From contig NZ_CP067420.1 of the NCBI RefSeq assembly GCF_016653635.2, positions 639,501 to 703,500 of the forward strand: a stretch of DNA of 64,000 nucleotides, read 5' to 3'. The notes beneath the pieces were generated by a model that was not told where the DNA came from, ran no database searches, and saw nothing but the letters and a program-made list of their open reading frames with translations. The stretch comes from Skermanella sp. TT6. Its GTDB lineage: Bacteria > Pseudomonadota > Alphaproteobacteria > Azospirillales > Azospirillaceae. Below, piece by piece: positions 17,301-24,892 of this stretch; position 1 is the stretch's first letter; each line of letters opens with the position of its first letter. Made by a program: the position numbers and the translations under genes.

Positions 17301-17539
17301 GTGGCGACGTGCCGGATACCGGGAACATGCCCTGGCTGACCTGGGCGCGTTCGGCGGAACAGCTCGTGGAAGCCATTCTCCACGGCCGGTGGGATGCCAC
17401 CTGGCGACCGCGTCCGGCCGATCCCCGGCGGCGGGCCGATGGCGAGGAGCATGGACGTTCGTCCGCCGACACCGACGGCGGAACGGCCGCGCCGCACGGC
17501 GGCGAGCGGGAGCCGTCCCGCCTGGCGCGGCGCGCCTGA
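14315..17539 (+). CDS. Multi-module GT4 glycosyltransferase (1074 residues)
   Basis: Module 1 (about 1-400) is a complete GT-B enzyme: GIGRYSLALARHL acceptor-side loop, YTATIEPHKNVEGL, and HEGFGLPALEAMACG E-x7-E near 312. Residues about 410-640 start like another GT-B N-terminal half (LAFVCPLKPETNRFSRHGG), but no second E-x7-E was found there. Module 2 (about 645-1040) is a full GT4 again: FLIDVSELVQRDAGTGIQRV, LVVGTVEPRKGHAQCL, DEGFGLPLIEAAKHG near 937. Multi-domain GT4 proteins such as WbdA polymerise mannan or rhamnan repeats. Here the neighbours gmd-rmd suggest D-rhamnose as a donor sugar. It starts 15 nt after the FkbM gene and ends in a low-complexity tail. Confidence 0.88.
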   Translation: MRIVLDLQSRQSPSRVRGIGRYSLALARHLATLATGHEVIVALNGALPDTVDAVRADLDGYVPAERIVTWSQPGGVGSVTGDSRWRARAAERLRERFLESLRPDVLHVSSLFEGLGDDVTTSIGEVAADLPTAVTLYDLIPLVRRDVYLANPAVADWYERKLASLRRADLWLAISEHTRREGIELLGLPEDRVRSISSAVDPMFRPVEPADEAALRRRYGLEKPFVLYTATIEPHKNVEGLFTAYGKLSPQLRRSHRLAIVCRIDDHNLSRLNAAARRAGLREDDYVITGYVPDEDLLALYGICRLYVFPSLHEGFGLPALEAMACGAPVIASDSTSLPEVVGRPDALFDAGSPEAIAGAMERALGDEGFLADLRRHGLARARLFSWESTARKALDAFEEMHDRRRESSRVAVRAPLPRRPRLAFVCPLKPETNRFSRHGGAILPELARYYDIECVVRQDLVEDGFARSNLPIRSASWFAGNGARFDRVLYQLGNDADLYPWVSDLLRQWPGTVALHDDRLGDALSLLPPAEGRPDPWTAELYRSHGWTAVVERLRAEDPEAVVAKYPCLGAIVESAAGIVRPDPDRSPARMAELYRDALEEHAGNSRMARLDRLADDVMAISAPDAPGPEDWEKVLACAAENLPSAAPVRQFLIDVSELVQRDAGTGIQRVTKNITLKLLENPPAGFRVEPVFDDGSGVFRYARALTAKLIGMPGKGLGDDLIDTRPGDVLLGLDLVAHQIAGRREVNRRLRHRGVRVFYVVYDLLPVLRPQWFPPFPLFRTWLRTICREADGLVCISRAVAQQLLDHLPELDVERPTPLRIGHFHLGADIDTGTGAVSDQVASLLERPTLKFLVVGTVEPRKGHAQCLAAFEELWAAGADIDLVLVGKQGWMVDDLAARMRGHVEAGRRLHWLDKASDADLNALYAQCTALLGMSQDEGFGLPLIEAAKHGQAIIARDIPVFREIAGDHATYFSGTEGHDFAEALSAWIERHRRGDVPDTGNMPWLTWARSAEQLVEAILHGRWDATWRPRPADPRRRADGEEHGRSSADTDGGTAAPHGGEREPSRLARRA

Positions 17540-18882
<1,343 letters not shown>

Positions 18883-18890
18883 GACGCGCC

Positions 18891-19913
18891 GTGTCTTCGG
18901 AGGAAACGCCGCTCAAGGTGCTGGTGACGGGGGGGACCGGTTTCGTAGGCCGTCACCTGGTCGCCGCGCTGGACAGGACGCTGGCCGAAGGGAGCGAGAT
19001 CGTCGTCGGCACCTCCCGGCCGGACACGGGGCGGCGGGACGGCGATCCGGCAGGCGCGGCGTTTCCGTTCGGCCGCGTTCCGGTCCGCCTGACAGGGATG
19101 GACGTCACCGACGCGGCGCAGGTAAGCGCCGTCGTCCGTGCCGAACAGCCGACCCATCTGGTGCATCTCGCGGCGATCGCGGCCGTGACGGCGGCCACCC
19201 GGGACCCCCGTTTCGCCTGGAGCGTCAATCTGGGCGGCACGTTGAACGTCGCGCTGGCGGTCGCCGACGAATGCCCGTCGTGCCGCATCCTGTTCAGCGG
19301 CAGTTCGGAAATCTACGGTGCCAGCTTCAAGGCCGGCGTACCCCTTGACGAGGGGGCGCTGCTGCAGCCGGCCAACCCCTATGCCGCCAGCAAGGCGGCG
19401 GCCGACCTGATGCTCGGGCAGATGGCGCTGCAGGGAGTCGCCGTCACCCGGGTCCGGCCGTTCAACCATACCGGCCCCGGCCAGGGCGAGCAGTTCGCCA
19501 TCCCGTCCTTCGCCGCCCAGATCGCGCGGATCGAGCTTGGGCTGCAGGAGCCCGTCATCCGCGTCGGTTGGCTGGACGCCGTCCGGGACTTCCTCGATGT
19601 CGGCGACGTGGTCGACGGCTATGTCCGGATCATCCGGTCGGCCGACCGGCTGCCGCCCGGATGCATCATCAACCTTGCCTCGGGAACCGGCAGGCGGATC
19701 GGCGATCTGCTGGACAGGCTCGTGTCCATGTCGGCGGTGCCGATCGAGCTGGTACAGGATCCCGCCCGGTTACGCGCCAGCGATACGCCGATGGTCGTCG
19801 GCGACAGCAGCCGGGCCCGGGAACTGCTGGGCTGGGAACCGAAGCGCGACATGGACGATACCCTGCGTTCGGTTCTGGATTACTGGCGGGCGCACCTGGG
19901 CCGGAAGGACTGA
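18891..19913 (+). CDS. rmd: GDP-6-deoxy-D-mannose (GDP-D-rhamnose) reductase, Rmd-like
   Basis: 340-residue extended SDR. TGGTGFVGRHL sits after a short leader, SGSSEIYG is mid-chain, and NPYAASKAAAD gives Tyr164 and Lys168. RPFNHTGPGQ and VGWLDAVRDFLDVGDV are characteristic of RMD enzymes, which reduce the Gmd product to GDP-D-rhamnose. GDP-L-fucose synthase and GDP-talose reductase are less likely: Fcl lacks this FNHTGPGQ context, and talose enzymes are close relatives that cannot be fully excluded. The start is GTG. Immediately upstream gmd and the Wzm/Wzt exporter make a D-rhamnose-containing glycan the simplest reading. Confidence 0.88.
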   Translation: MSSEETPLKVLVTGGTGFVGRHLVAALDRTLAEGSEIVVGTSRPDTGRRDGDPAGAAFPFGRVPVRLTGMDVTDAAQVSAVVRAEQPTHLVHLAAIAAVTAATRDPRFAWSVNLGGTLNVALAVADECPSCRILFSGSSEIYGASFKAGVPLDEGALLQPANPYAASKAAADLMLGQMALQGVAVTRVRPFNHTGPGQGEQFAIPSFAAQIARIELGLQEPVIRVGWLDAVRDFLDVGDVVDGYVRIIRSADRLPPGCIINLASGTGRRIGDLLDRLVSMSAVPIELVQDPARLRASDTPMVVGDSSRARELLGWEPKRDMDDTLRSVLDYWRAHLGRKD

Positions 19914-19938
19914 CCGGACCGGCCCTTGCAGCCCCCGG

Positions 19939-20016
19939 GGCCGACCCGGCCCCAGCCGCAAGCGGGCCGACCCGGCCCCAGCCGCAAGCTGGCCGACCCG
20001 GCCCCAGCCTTCAGCG
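19939..20016. repeat. Three tandem 26-bp repeats at a convergent gene junction
   Basis: Units start at 19939, 19965 and 19991. Each begins GGCCGACCCGGCCCCAGCC; units 1 and 2 differ at the last base, and unit 3 diverges near its end (TTCAGCG for GCAAGCG). The array starts 25 nt after rmd and its last 6 bp include the stop region of the leftward gene. The GGCCGACCCGGCC segment is partly self-complementary, so transcripts could fold. A termination role is possible but not shown. Confidence 0.85.
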
Positions 20017-21453
20017 GGCCGCGGTGGCGACCTGGCGGATCACGGACGCCAGCTGGTCGCGGGCCTTCTCCGCCATGGCCTTCCCGGCCGTGTCGCTCTC
20101 ATGGATGAAGGTCGTGAAGATCCGTGCCCTGTTCATGTAATAGACATGGCGGAACTCCGTCGTCCGCTCCGGCAGGGCGCAGGCGGCCTCGCCGACCCGC
20201 AGGGTGATCTCGCGAAGCTGCTCGACCGGTCCCAGCGACGACCTGAATTCTCCTGAACAGCTGTTCTTCAGCACCTCGACATAGGACTCGGTCAATTCCG
20301 CAAGGCCGCGGTTGTCGATGATGCTGACTTCGCGGATTCCGCCGAACACCTGGCCGTACTTCCAGGCGAACGTCGCCGGCCTCTGGTCGGGCGCGACCCG
20401 TTCCAGAGAAACCGGGACGATCCCGGCCATGCCGGCGGCGGAAAGCAGGTTGACCAGCGCGTCGGGCAGGGCGGGACCCAGGAGCGGCGGAGCGGCGGCC
20501 GGCGCGGGGGCGGGGTCCGGAGCGGTCCCCGCGGACGGCGCCGGCATGGAGGCGACGTTCGCCGCAGTGGGCTGGCCGATGGTGGGCTGGCCGATGGTGG
20601 GCTGGCCGATGGTGGGCTGGCCGATGGTGGGTTCGCCGACGGGGGACGGAACCGGCTGGGGCACCGCTTCCGAAGCCCTGCCGTCGCCGGGCGTCGGCGG
20701 CGTGGCCGTCGCGGCGGTCCCGGGCGGCTCGGCGGGCGGCTCCGCCTGGGCCGCGGCCGGTGCGGGCTCGTGTATCGGGGGCGCCGCTTCCGCCGGGACG
20801 GGAACCTCGGGCGCGCCGGCGGCCGGGCCGGAAGGCGGGGCCGGCGGTGCCTCGGCGATCGTCAGAGGTTTCGCCGCCGTCCTGCCGTCCGACTGGACGC
20901 AGGCGTTCAGGTTGGACAGCGCGGTGCCGCTGCCGCGCAGGCTGAGCGACAGCTTCACGTCCGGATTGTCGATGGTCAGCGTGTTCCCGCGGCGGATCGC
21001 CTCGAAGAAGGAGGCGTCCTTGCCGAGCGAGACCGCCAGGGCGGACGGTCTGGTGACCAGTCCCGATCCCTGCCGCGTGCCGCGCTGGTCGATCGTCAGC
21101 TTCGTCGGCAGCAGGGATTTCGGGCTCAGCCTGGATTCGGGCAGGCCGATGATCACGACGACCTCGTCGGCCTTGTTCTTCGCGATCAGTAGGGCATGCC
21201 CGTTGTCGTACCGGGTGCCCGCCGCGCAATAATCGAACTCGCCGCCTTCCCGGGACACGGCGGTGACCGCCCAGTCCTCGGCCGGGAGCGAGACCGCGGC
21301 GGTCCTTTTCGCGGCGGATTTTTCGGCAGCCTTCTCGGCCGCCGCCTTCTCGACGGCTCGCGCGGAACCCGCCGGCAGGGCGGGGCCGAGCGCCAGTCCC
21401 AGGCCGACGGTCCACAGCATCCAGTGGTTCATGACGATTTTCCCAGATGTCAT
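20011..21453 (-). CDS. Secreted Pro/Ala-rich protein with GQPTI repeats, function unknown
   Basis: 480 residues from the first ATG; an ATG seven codons on (21432, MNHWMLW) gives a cleaner signal peptide ending near GSARA. The N-terminal domain (about 50-200) has AEDWAVTAVSREGGEFDYC and a lone Cys pair. A long Pro/Ala linker (about 205-335) holds five tandem GQPTI/GEPTI units. The C-terminal domain (about 340-480) has WKYGQVFGGIREVSII and Cys-containing RVGEAACALPE. The two ends look like folded periplasmic domains joined by a flexible spacer. No family is recognised. It is last in a leftward group after the hydrolase lipoprotein, with 13 nt between, and convergent with rmd. Confidence 0.75.
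   Translation of the reverse strand: MTSGKIVMNHWMLWTVGLGLALGPALPAGSARAVEKAAAEKAAEKSAAKRTAAVSLPAEDWAVTAVSREGGEFDYCAAGTRYDNGHALLIAKNKADEVVVIIGLPESRLSPKSLLPTKLTIDQRGTRQGSGLVTRPSALAVSLGKDASFFEAIRRGNTLTIDNPDVKLSLSLRGSGTALSNLNACVQSDGRTAAKPLTIAEAPPAPPSGPAAGAPEVPVPAEAAPPIHEPAPAAAQAEPPAEPPGTAATATPPTPGDGRASEAVPQPVPSPVGEPTIGQPTIGQPTIGQPTIGQPTAANVASMPAPSAGTAPDPAPAPAAAPPLLGPALPDALVNLLSAAGMAGIVPVSLERVAPDQRPATFAWKYGQVFGGIREVSIIDNRGLAELTESYVEVLKNSCSGEFRSSLGPVEQLREITLRVGEAACALPERTTEFRHVYYMNRARIFTTFIHESDTAGKAMAEKARDQLASVIRQVATAAR
20566..20640. repeat. 15-bp tandem repeat encoding GQPTI units
   Basis: Five 15-bp units inside the leftward secreted-protein gene. Units 2-4 (20581-20625) are identical (GGTGGGCTGGCCGAT), unit 1 differs by one base, and unit 5 is degenerate. 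Because 15 is a multiple of 3, copy-number change would lengthen or shorten the linker without frameshift. Confidence 0.95.
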
Positions 21454-21466
21454 CGCTGTTCACATG

Positions 21467-22333
21467 TCATCGAATCGGGGCCGGCCGGGGCGGCGCGGCC
21501 GTACAGTCCGGAATCTCCCGGAGCGCCGCCGGCCACTCCTCCAGCCATCCCTTGTCGTGGCTGGCGCCGGCGACCTGCAGGATGCGCAGGCAGGCGTCGG
21601 GCGCCGCGCGCCGGGCGTAGCTGTCGGCGACCAGCCGGGGCACGACGCCGTCCCGCGCGCCGACCAGGTGCAGCTGCGGCAAGGCGCCCAGGCCGCGCGC
21701 CGAGTCGGACGGATCGAGCGACCCGGACAGCGGCGAGATCCGATGGTGGGCGGTCCACGCCGCCGTGGCGAGGTTACCCGCGACGCTGACCACGGCGGCC
21801 ACGTCGGACCGCCGGGCCGCCAGCAGGACGACGGCGCCGCCGCCGCCCGAATAGCCGATCAGCACGAGCCGGCGGGGAGACGCCGGAACCGCCCGGTCGA
21901 TGGCGCCGTCCAGCGCCGCTATCACCGGCTCGGCGAGGCGGCGCGAGGTCCAGAACGCCGGTTCGCACGAGTCGCGGGAGCCCGCCGGCCGGAACTGGCA
22001 TGGCCGCCCGAGGTACAGGACGTTGGGTCCGCCGTCCCGCGCGGCGAGCCGCAACGCCACGGGATTGAGCGGAGTCGGATCCGACGACGGGTCGGAGGGC
22101 GACGACCAGGCATAGCCGTCGCCCTCCACATAGACGTGGACGGGGCCGCCCGGGTCGTCGAAGCGCGACCAGGCGGCGATGTCGAACCCGCCGGAACGCA
22201 GGGTGGACCGGGCCAGCCGGCCTTCCGCGGCGATTCCGGCCGCGGCCGATCCGCGCTCGGCCGGGCTGGCCGTGCAGCCGGCGGCGAGAAGCGACGCCAG
22301 GAGGAGCGCCAGCCCGCGGCGCCCCAGCGGCAT
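21467..22333 (-). CDS. Alpha/beta-hydrolase-fold lipoprotein
   Basis: 288 residues from MPLGRRGLALLLASLLAAGC, a lipoprotein signal with lipobox Cys20; an upstream in-frame ATG at 22387 would overlap the previous gene and spoil the signal. Motifs of a serine hydrolase: VYVEGDGYAW (oxyanion side), GYSGGGGAVVL nucleophile elbow, LHLVGARDGVVP acid loop with Asp, and GASHDKGW giving the His. It is probably an esterase or depolymerase-like enzyme anchored in the envelope. The substrate is unknown; deacylation of a surface glycan is possible, given that it directly follows the polymerase/ligase-like gene. Confidence 0.75.
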   Translation of the reverse strand: MPLGRRGLALLLASLLAAGCTASPAERGSAAAGIAAEGRLARSTLRSGGFDIAAWSRFDDPGGPVHVYVEGDGYAWSSPSDPSSDPTPLNPVALRLAARDGGPNVLYLGRPCQFRPAGSRDSCEPAFWTSRRLAEPVIAALDGAIDRAVPASPRRLVLIGYSGGGGAVVLLAARRSDVAAVVSVAGNLATAAWTAHHRISPLSGSLDPSDSARGLGALPQLHLVGARDGVVPRLVADSYARRAAPDACLRILQVAGASHDKGWLEEWPAALREIPDCTAAPPRPAPIR

Positions 22334-22367
22334 CCGCGGCGGCCGGCCGGGCGCGCCGGCGGCGCGC

Positions 22368-24521
22368 TCAGTCGCGGCGCAGTTCATGGAGCCTGTCCCG
22401 GATCTCGGGTGTCAGGGGAATGACCCGCTCGACGCCCGCGTCCACCGCGCGCAGCAGCCGGGCCTGTCCCAGGTTTCCCCACTCGGCGGTCGGCGCCATG
22501 GCGACGCCGGTGAACCACAGGGCGACGGGATCGTCGGGGTTGCGCAGCAGCAGCTCGTTGCCGACGCGGATCGCGACCGGGCCGTTGTTCGACGTCACCA
22601 GCAGGTCGAGGAAGGGGACGGACAGGTCGACCCGGCCGGGCAGCTGGTCGAGCAGGGCGAACAGCTTCTGGCTCCAGGCGGGGACCTCCCACTCGCGCAG
22701 GCGGTCGAGCCGGGGATCGCCCATCTTGGTCGCCAGCTCGTCCCGCATGATCAGAGTCAGCGACTTCAGCCGGGTGCTCGACGGCAGGTCGGCGACGTGG
22801 CGGTCCACCGCCCGGAGCAGGGTCTCGAACCAGAAGACCTCGCTTTCCGTCAGCGGCTGGCCGTTCTGGCCCTTTGCGGCCAGTTCGTGCGTAAGGTCCA
22901 GCGCGATCCACCACAGGTGCGAGCCGCCCTGGCCGCGGTCCCACAGCAGGAACGGCGGGGCGTCGGACGCCGGCGGCCGGCCGGACCTGATCACGGCGAG
23001 CAGCCGGTCCGAGTCGGCGGCGACCCGGATCGCGAGGGCCGATCCGGCGGCGAGGGTCACGGCGACGATCAGGGCGATGCCGGCGGCCAGGCGGCGCGTC
23101 ATCGCGGTGCCGGACGGGCTCCGCCGCCTCACGCCGCCGGCGGTCGCGGCGAAGGCGACCGCCTGGAAGGGAACCGCGACCGGCAGGGTGAACCAAGCCG
23201 CCAGGAGTCCGGCGATCGCCACCCACACGGCGCACAGCAGCGCGCGGGAACGGCGGCGGGCGCACAGGATCGCCATGACCGGCAGGGCCGCCATCAGGAC
23301 GCCGCCGGGCAGTCCCGCCGACAGGGTCGCCTCCAGATAGGTATTGTGGGTGTGGAAGGCGCCGCCGCCGGTATTCCCCAGGGACTGCTGCCAGGTCTCG
23401 GTGACCGCGCGGACGTCGCGCACCCGGTTCAGGAAGCTGTAGAGGACGTCGTTGAACGAGCCCCAGCCGGCCCCGTGCACCAGCAGCATCGGGTCGGACC
23501 GGAGCGCCTCGAACGCCACCAGGATCATCTCGGTGCGCGACAGCGGCGACTCGAGCCCCTGCGCGGTGCCGAGCCAGTACATTCCCGCCGGGACCGCCAC
23601 GGTCAGGGCGAGAGCCGCCACGGCGGCGAGGACGCGCCAGGAACGCCCGGTCCCGATCGCCCGGGCCAGGATCAGCATGGCGGGGATCGCCGCCGCCGCG
23701 ATGCCGATCGCGGTCTTGTTCTGCGACGTCGCGACGATCGCGCCGCCGAGCGCCAGGGCGGCCGCCATCCGGAGGGGGTCGGGGCCGGACAGCGCGGGGC
23801 CGGCGAGCCGCCCGAGTCGGCGGGCCAGCGGCGCCGGCCACCGGAGGCTCTTGTCGCTCGCCACGATAACTATCACGGACAGTCCCAGCAGCGCCGCGAA
23901 CTCCGGCCAGACCACGGGGCGCCAGGGCGAGCCGATCGGCTCGCTGACATTGAGGGCCAGCAGGATGACGCCGGAGACCGCCGCCGAGCCGACGATGGCC
24001 TGACGGACCCGCCGGCGCTGCCACACCGCCAGGGTCAGCGCCGTCAGGACGGCGAGGGACGCGTACCACAGGACCCCTTCGCCGGTCTGCGGCGGTCCCA
24101 TCGCCGACCGCACCGGGAGCGGCGCCGCCAGCGACGCCGCGGCCGACCAGAGTGCCAGGGCGGAGATCGCCAGGGTCAGGGGGTGGGTGAGGGCGGCCGT
24201 CACCGGGTAACGCAGGGCGGCCATGAGAGCGAGGCACAGTGTCGCGGCGGCCGCGCAGGCGAACAGCGCCGCGATCACCGGCTCCGACTGGTACCACACG
24301 CCGAACGCGAAGGGCTTCAGCGCGGGCACGAAGATGAAGAACGACGCCGACACGATCGCTCCGCCCGTGGCCGTCAGCCAGGACGGCGCCGCGCCGGCGG
24401 ATCGTTCCGCCGGTACCGCGGCGGGGCTCACGGTCGAAGGCCCGTCCGATACGGGGGAATTGGCTGGCACCCGGATTATCCTCTCAGCGGCCCCTGCGGG
24501 GCCTTTCATGACGCGGGCCAT
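22368..24521 (-). CDS. O-antigen polymerase/ligase-like membrane protein (Wzy/WaaL superfamily)
   Basis: 717 residues. A 45-residue hydrophilic N-terminus is followed by about twelve hydrophobic segments to residue 490. The large loop carries GAGWGSFNDV and FHTHNTYLEATLSAGLPGG, the His/Asn-containing signature of Wzy_C/O-antigen ligase proteins, with SRTEMI and Arg-rich loops. A long C-terminal soluble domain (about 500-717, helical, PSSTRLKSLTL, VPAWSQKLFALL) is unusual for a simple Wzy. It probably polymerises or transfers lipid-linked glycan at the periplasmic face; polymerase and ligase cannot be separated from sequence alone. It is first of a three-gene leftward group that includes the hydrolase lipoprotein. 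Confidence 0.8.
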   Translation of the reverse strand: MARVMKGPAGAAERIIRVPANSPVSDGPSTVSPAAVPAERSAGAAPSWLTATGGAIVSASFFIFVPALKPFAFGVWYQSEPVIAALFACAAAATLCLALMAALRYPVTAALTHPLTLAISALALWSAAASLAAPLPVRSAMGPPQTGEGVLWYASLAVLTALTLAVWQRRRVRQAIVGSAAVSGVILLALNVSEPIGSPWRPVVWPEFAALLGLSVIVIVASDKSLRWPAPLARRLGRLAGPALSGPDPLRMAAALALGGAIVATSQNKTAIGIAAAAIPAMLILARAIGTGRSWRVLAAVAALALTVAVPAGMYWLGTAQGLESPLSRTEMILVAFEALRSDPMLLVHGAGWGSFNDVLYSFLNRVRDVRAVTETWQQSLGNTGGGAFHTHNTYLEATLSAGLPGGVLMAALPVMAILCARRRSRALLCAVWVAIAGLLAAWFTLPVAVPFQAVAFAATAGGVRRRSPSGTAMTRRLAAGIALIVAVTLAAGSALAIRVAADSDRLLAVIRSGRPPASDAPPFLLWDRGQGGSHLWWIALDLTHELAAKGQNGQPLTESEVFWFETLLRAVDRHVADLPSSTRLKSLTLIMRDELATKMGDPRLDRLREWEVPAWSQKLFALLDQLPGRVDLSVPFLDLLVTSNNGPVAIRVGNELLLRNPDDPVALWFTGVAMAPTAEWGNLGQARLLRAVDAGVERVIPLTPEIRDRLHELRRD

Positions 24522-24892
24522 GCCGCCGACGCGGGGCGGTGCCCGGACCCTGCCCGGCCGCCGTCACGGACGGGGCGCGATCGGACCCGGCGGGATTCCG
24601 CGAGGGCTGCTTGGCCGAGCGCCACTATCAGGGCGAGTATTTAATGTTGCCTTAACGCTGATAAGGTCGAATTGGGGCAACAGGCGGCATCGCCCATACG
24701 GTATGCGGGGCGGCGCATATCCCGATAATCGACAGCCGGTGTGTCCCCGGCGCCATAAATCCGAACAAGCGCATTACGACGCACGTGATACGATTATCGG
24801 TACTTGATCCTTCTCCGAAGATTGTTTACTCATGGCAGCACGCAGTTCGAAATTTGCAGAACTTTGCCGCATTCGCCGCAGGGGGCACATTT
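24522..24892. other. 371-bp region upstream of the autotransporter gene
   Basis: No gene is seen in the spacer between divergent transcripts. From about 24640 it is AT-richer. It contains a spaced inverted repeat (listed separately). AGGGGG at 24880-24885 is a ribosome-binding site for the ATG at 24893. An in-frame ATG at 24785 would add 36 residues before a perfect signal peptide and is rejected as the start. Confidence 0.5.
24722..24800. promoter_or_regulatory. Spaced 10-bp inverted repeat in the autotransporter leader
   Basis: CCGATAATCG (24722-24731) and CGATTATCGG (24791-24800) are exact reverse complements 59 bp apart; each half is itself nearly palindromic. They could be paired operator sites for a looping regulator. 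Confidence 0.4.

Noticed and set aside
19939-20016. CRISPR or attachment site
   Set aside because: Units are directly abutting, with no spacers, integrase or tRNA nearby.
20566-20640. CRISPR-like repeat array
   Set aside because: Units are 15 bp without spacers and encode an in-frame peptide repeat.
24785-24892. Upstream start for the autotransporter
   Set aside because: It would put 36 residues before a complete signal peptide; the ATG at 24893 has an AGGGGG ribosome-binding site.
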